A stretch of DNA of 36,888 nucleotides, taken from assembly GCA_003218475.1 (NCBI GenBank), contig QHNR01000009.1, positions 1-36,888 of the forward strand, in the 5' to 3' direction. The stretch's first letter is position 1; each line of letters starts with the position of its first letter. A program made the translations under genes and the position numbers. This DNA comes from Verrucomicrobiota bacterium. GTDB taxonomy: Bacteria > Verrucomicrobiota > Verrucomicrobiia > Chthoniobacterales > UBA10450. Shown here one piece after another: positions 33,894 through 36,888 of this stretch. Below the pieces are notes generated by a model that saw only the letters and a list, made by a program, of their open reading frames with translations, had not been told where the DNA came from and did not search any database.

Positions 33894-34961
33894 ATGAGAA
33901 ATTATCACATTGCTGTCGTGGGCGCGACTGGTGCAGCAGGCACTGAGCTGTTGCGCGTGTTGGAACGGCGAAATTTTCCCGTGGCAAGCCTGCGCGCGAT
34001 TGCCTCAGGCCGCTCCGCAGGCAAAGCAGTTCCATTTCGGAGTGAATCCGTCCCCGTAGAAAAACTTGACGATCGATGCTTCGACAAGATCGATATCGCT
34101 TTCTTCAGCGCGGGCGGCGACGTTTCCCGAAATTATGTTCCGATCGCGTGCCAGTCGGATGCGATCGCGATCGACAAATCTTCGGCATTTCGAATGGAGC
34201 CTCATGTGCCGCTCGTGATTCCGGAGATCAACGCGGACGACGTGCGTCGCCACCGCGGAATAATCGCAAATCCAAATTGCACGACGACCGTCATGCTGAT
34301 GGCACTCTATCCGTTGCACAGGATCTTTCATGTCCGCCGCGTTTTTGCCGCAAGTTATCAGGCCGTCTCCGGCAGCGGCACCCGAGGAGTCGAAGAATTA
34401 ACCCGACAGACGAGAGACGCGGTGTGTGGATCGAAGTCCCGCGGTAAGCCGGGATCATCCACCTCCCCGGAAGCTAAGCCGGATAAGACGATCCCAGCCT
34501 CGGTTTCGGCTCAGGCTAACGTTTATCCTCATCCGATCGCTTTTAATGTGCTGCCACACATCGATTCATTTCTCGACAGCGGTTACACAAAAGAAGAAGT
34601 CAAAATGCAGGACGAAGCGCGCAAGATCATGCATTCGCAGTCTCTCCGCGTCTCGGCAACGTGCGTTCGCGTCCCAATTTACCGCGCGCATTCAGTGGCG
34701 GTAAGCGCCGAGTTTCAGCGACCGCTGTCGGTGGAAGAAGCGCGCGAAATTTTGTCGAAGGCGCCGGGATTGGAACTGGTAGACGAACCGCACAGTAATC
34801 GTTATCCCATGCCGTTGACGGTCGCTGGGAAAGATAATTGCCAGGTGGGCCGGGTGCGGCTCGATTGCGCTTTTGAAAATGGGCTCTCGTTTTGGGTGTC
34901 AGGCGATCAACTGCTCAAGGGTGCGGCCTTAAACGCAGTGCAGATTGCAGAGTTGTTGTAG
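33894..34961 (+). CDS. asd: Aspartate-semialdehyde dehydrogenase
   Basis: 355 residues from the ATG at 33894 (RNYHIAVVGATGAAG); the ATG at 33888 adds two residues. It reduces aspartyl-phosphate to aspartate semialdehyde, feeding lysine/diaminopimelate, threonine and methionine synthesis. The NADP-binding GATGAAG, catalytic Cys129 in NPNCTTT and the PHPIAFNVLPHID block are present. Between GVEELTRQTRDAV and the PHPIAFN block are ~25 extra Ser/Lys/Pro-rich residues not usual for the family. The stop TAG lies inside the TGTAG end of the following repeat. Confidence 0.95.
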   Translation: MRNYHIAVVGATGAAGTELLRVLERRNFPVASLRAIASGRSAGKAVPFRSESVPVEKLDDRCFDKIDIAFFSAGGDVSRNYVPIACQSDAIAIDKSSAFRMEPHVPLVIPEINADDVRRHRGIIANPNCTTTVMLMALYPLHRIFHVRRVFAASYQAVSGSGTRGVEELTRQTRDAVCGSKSRGKPGSSTSPEAKPDKTIPASVSAQANVYPHPIAFNVLPHIDSFLDSGYTKEEVKMQDEARKIMHSQSLRVSATCVRVPIYRAHSVAVSAEFQRPLSVEEAREILSKAPGLELVDEPHSNRYPMPLTVAGKDNCQVGRVRLDCAFENGLSFWVSGDQLLKGAALNAVQIAELL

Positions 34962-35030
34962 TGTCCGCTGTCCTCAGCGGAGTTACGTGCGAGACGAATG
35001 ACGACTGCGCTGAGGACAGCGCACGCTACA
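34957..35030. repeat. TGTAG...CTACA mini-element after asd
   Basis: 74 bp with 26-bp inverted ends (TGTAGTGTCCGCTGTCCTCA and, on the other strand, TGTAGCGTGCGCTGTCCTCA, both continuing GCG-AG). The 22-bp centre is unique. It begins in the last bases of asd and supplies its TAG stop codon. Confidence 0.85.
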
Positions 35031-35047
35031 GCCGGAAGCGCCTGGTT

Positions 35048-35083
35048 AAAAAAAGCGGCTCCGGGATTTTTGTCCGGAGCCGC
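35048..35083 (-). terminator. Rho-independent terminator of the DUF6600-like gene
   Basis: On the minus strand a perfect 10-bp stem GCGGCTCCGG/CCGGAGCCGC closes a 9-nt loop and is followed by seven T. It lies 20 bp after the stop codon of the minus-strand gene. Confidence 0.88.
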
Positions 35084-35102
35084 TGTGAAGATTGCACCAA
35101 AA

Positions 35103-36785
35103 TTATTGTGGCCCTGGTGGAGGTGTTCCCTTTTCGGGTTTTTTCTTTCCATGCTCCGGCTGTCCCTGGCCATGCTCTGCTGTAGCAGGCGCTCCAGCTC
35201 TCGCCGGCCCGCCAGGTTGATTAAAGCCCGGACCTGGTTGTCTCGCGCCATGCGCTTCGCCAGAAGGGCCGCCCATAGGAGGTGGGCTGGCGGGATGACG
35301 TAGCCCAGGTGGCGTTCGCTGTTCTCCGCCAGGATGCCCGGACGCACCGGCGCCAGTTGGCGGCGGAGTGCCGAATCGCTGACGTTCAAGTGCCTTGCCG
35401 CGACCTTGGGGCGAAATGTTTACAGTACCACCAGGCGCACCGGGACCCGGACTCTCGCCCAGCTTGTGGATTGGTGGTCGACCATGTTCTGGCGCTGGCG
35501 GCGAAGGACGGAAAGCAGGCGCCGTCGTCGCTCCCGGTGCTCCAGCCGGGTTGGCTGTCGCGCCAGGGAGTGGAGGTCGTCCGCCGGGTTTGCCTCGGCC
35601 TCGTTCAAATGGTGAAGGCGACAGGCCTGCTGGTCCAGGAGGCGCTGCCGTGACTCCGGGTCGTGGCCGTCCACCTGGCGTTGGTTTCCCTCTCTCAAAC
35701 GGTGAAGGCGGACCAACTGGTGGAGCCGCTGTCGCGCCTGGAAGCAACCGTCCCGCTCTGCCTCGTGGGCTGGGTGAAAGGGGGGGCTTGGCGCCGCCCT
35801 CAGCCGGACTCCCCTCAGCAGCCGGCAACGGGCTGCCGCCTGCTCGCGCGGCCGCACGAGTTGGCGGCGGAACGTTCTTGGGATTTTCGGTTTTGATCTT
35901 CTGTTCCAGTTCGGCCTTGTTCTGAACACCAGTCCAGCCGCGTTCAATCTTCGGCTGTGCAACCTTGGCCTTCACGGCCGGAGGCTTGACCGTAGGAGGC
36001 GCCTTGGCGATTTTAGCCGGCGCTGCCACTATCAGTTTGTTACCTTGCACCTTTGTGAGCGCTCCCGATTTGGCGGCGACGGACAGATTGGCAGCAGCCT
36101 CGCGCTCGATCGTGAGCCGCTGAATAGGCCGGCTCGAGTAAGAGCTAACGACGTTGTAATCCGGGCCATAATTATAGACCACGTTGTTTTGAACGGTGAT
36201 GTTGGTCACGTTCACCGTGTTAGTAATGTAGGTAATGTTCTGCGTTGGCGGAAAGATTCGATCTCGCAAGACCGGTTCACCGATGAAACGGACGTCACAA
36301 AAGTTGTAGTATTGCGGTCCGATATCGTATTCGATATCGACGCGAGCGCCGATAGGTTGTCCGTCATAAACAACTCCCGGCCCACGTGGAGGCAAAGGCG
36401 CCCACCCAATGTAATCGCCACCGGTTCGCCACGACACCCAGGCCGGTCCCCAATCAAGATCGCTTCCCGGAAACCAGACCCAGCCGTAATCGGCGAGACT
36501 CGCCCAGCGACCATAATGGTACGTGGCCCAGCCGAAGTCTTCGTAAGAAATCCACGTCCAACCGTAGTCGGTATAAGCCCAGTAGCCGTCGGCGTACGGG
36601 CGCCAGTTTGGATCGCTCACTGCGACGTCGGGTTGCCAGCCGTAGCCGTAGCCTTCGGCCTCAATCCAGTTCCCGCCGGAAAGATTCTCGTAAATGAAAT
36701 CGACCGATACGTCCGCTCCCCGCGCCTGCGGAAGAGCAGACACAACAAAAGCCAGCAAGCTTAGTGCAAATAGAATTTTTTTCAT
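35103..36785 (-). CDS. Exported W/Y-rich (DUF6600-like) protein with a long Pro/Gly-rich tail
   Basis: 560 residues. Signal peptide KKILFALSLLAFVVSALPQARG. Residues ~30-140 are a Trp/Tyr-rich repeat domain (GYGYGWQPDVAVSDPNWRPY, DGYWAYTDYGWTW, GRWASLADYGWVWFPGS), typical of the DUF6600 family. Residues ~170-290 are an Asn/Thr- then Ala/Lys/Pro-rich linker. The last ~270 residues are low-complexity Pro/Gly/Ala with several SPSPFERG and SPSPRGRAG words that look like translated intergenic repeat DNA. Probably cell-envelope located; no function is known to me. ATG at 36785; a terminator follows the stop. Confidence 0.82.
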   Translation of the reverse strand: MKKILFALSLLAFVVSALPQARGADVSVDFIYENLSGGNWIEAEGYGYGWQPDVAVSDPNWRPYADGYWAYTDYGWTWISYEDFGWATYHYGRWASLADYGWVWFPGSDLDWGPAWVSWRTGGDYIGWAPLPPRGPGVVYDGQPIGARVDIEYDIGPQYYNFCDVRFIGEPVLRDRIFPPTQNITYITNTVNVTNITVQNNVVYNYGPDYNVVSSYSSRPIQRLTIEREAAANLSVAAKSGALTKVQGNKLIVAAPAKIAKAPPTVKPPAVKAKVAQPKIERGWTGVQNKAELEQKIKTENPKNVPPPTRAAARAGGSPLPAAEGSPAEGGAKPPLSPSPRGRAGRLLPGATAAPPVGPPSPFERGKPTPGGRPRPGVTAAPPGPAGLSPSPFERGRGKPGGRPPLPGATANPAGAPGATTAPAFRPSPPAPEHGRPPIHKLGESPGPGAPGGTVNISPQGRGKALERQRFGTPPPTGAGASGHPGGEQRTPPGLRHPASPPPMGGPSGEAHGARQPGPGFNQPGGPARAGAPATAEHGQGQPEHGKKKPEKGTPPPGPQ

Positions 36786-36888
36786 AATCGTAAGAAACTA
36801 GGCGTTCGACTTCCCTGTCCCGCGATTTATTCAACTTGTCATTCGAAAACTGCATCCACATCGCGCGTGTACGAGGCCGCAGACAAAT

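Overview
The window is a gene-dense bacterial chromosomal segment of moderately high GC with no rRNA, prophage, IS transposase or CRISPR array. The gene complement, the tryptophan/tyrosine-rich exported proteins and the many short palindromic intergenic repeats suggest a soil verrucomicrobium (Chthoniobacterales / Udaeobacter-like). That placement is an inference from gene style, not proof.

Layout. 32-5392: valS (-), murI (+), a YjbR-like gene and single-chain glyS (-). 5.4-8.2 kb: OsmC-type peroxidase (-), tRNA-Val(CAC), a damaged tRNA-like copy, gdhA and a GGPYYR-repeat lipoprotein. 8.2-12.4 kb: family 2 glycosyltransferase (-), histone-deacetylase-like hydrolase (+), a small exported protein (-), then a tRNA-Pro(GGG) neighbourhood with two partial tRNA copies and a frameshifted GIY-YIG gene, then ychF. 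12.4-17.2 kb, minus strand: CdsZ-like zinc-ribbon protein, a membrane peroxiredoxin with TGA at its catalytic cysteine codon, an OPT transporter and a NagZ-like GH3 enzyme. 17.3-21.9 kb: nadD-rsfS, FKBP isomerase, a lysozyme-like gene with an L,D-transpeptidase, and cinA. 22-25.3 kb: tig-clpP-clpX. 25.5-32.3 kb: histidine degradation genes hutH-hutU and ftcD-hutI, split by a Phd/PemK-type toxin-antitoxin pair on the other strand. 32.6-36.8 kb: two tiny paralogous lipoproteins, a second YkuD protein, asd and a DUF6600-like W/Y-rich protein.

How the genes work together. HutH, HutU, HutI and FtcD form a complete route from histidine to glutamate and formimino/methenyl-THF, and GdhA in the same window can deaminate or make glutamate. 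Tig, ClpP and ClpX form the classical folding and proteolysis operon. MurI, NagZ-like GH3, the lysozyme-like protein, two YkuD proteins and Asd (diaminopimelate supply) all touch peptidoglycan.

Most striking observations. (1) The peroxiredoxin at 13174-13960 reads FYRGFW-TGA-PLC, with a perfect 7-bp hairpin and GGUUA loop starting 16 nt after the UGA: a strong candidate selenoprotein not captured by the ORF track, with one apparent extra base further downstream. (2) Three tRNA-derived fragments (one Val-like, two Pro-like) have the whole 17-nt anticodon arm exactly replaced by the same 14-bp palindrome. (3) Many small inverted-repeat elements sit at gene ends, and four supply the stop codon of the adjacent gene. 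(4) A pair of 38-40-residue lipoproteins with TTG starts and near-perfect Shine-Dalgarno sites; the second is absent from the ORF track.
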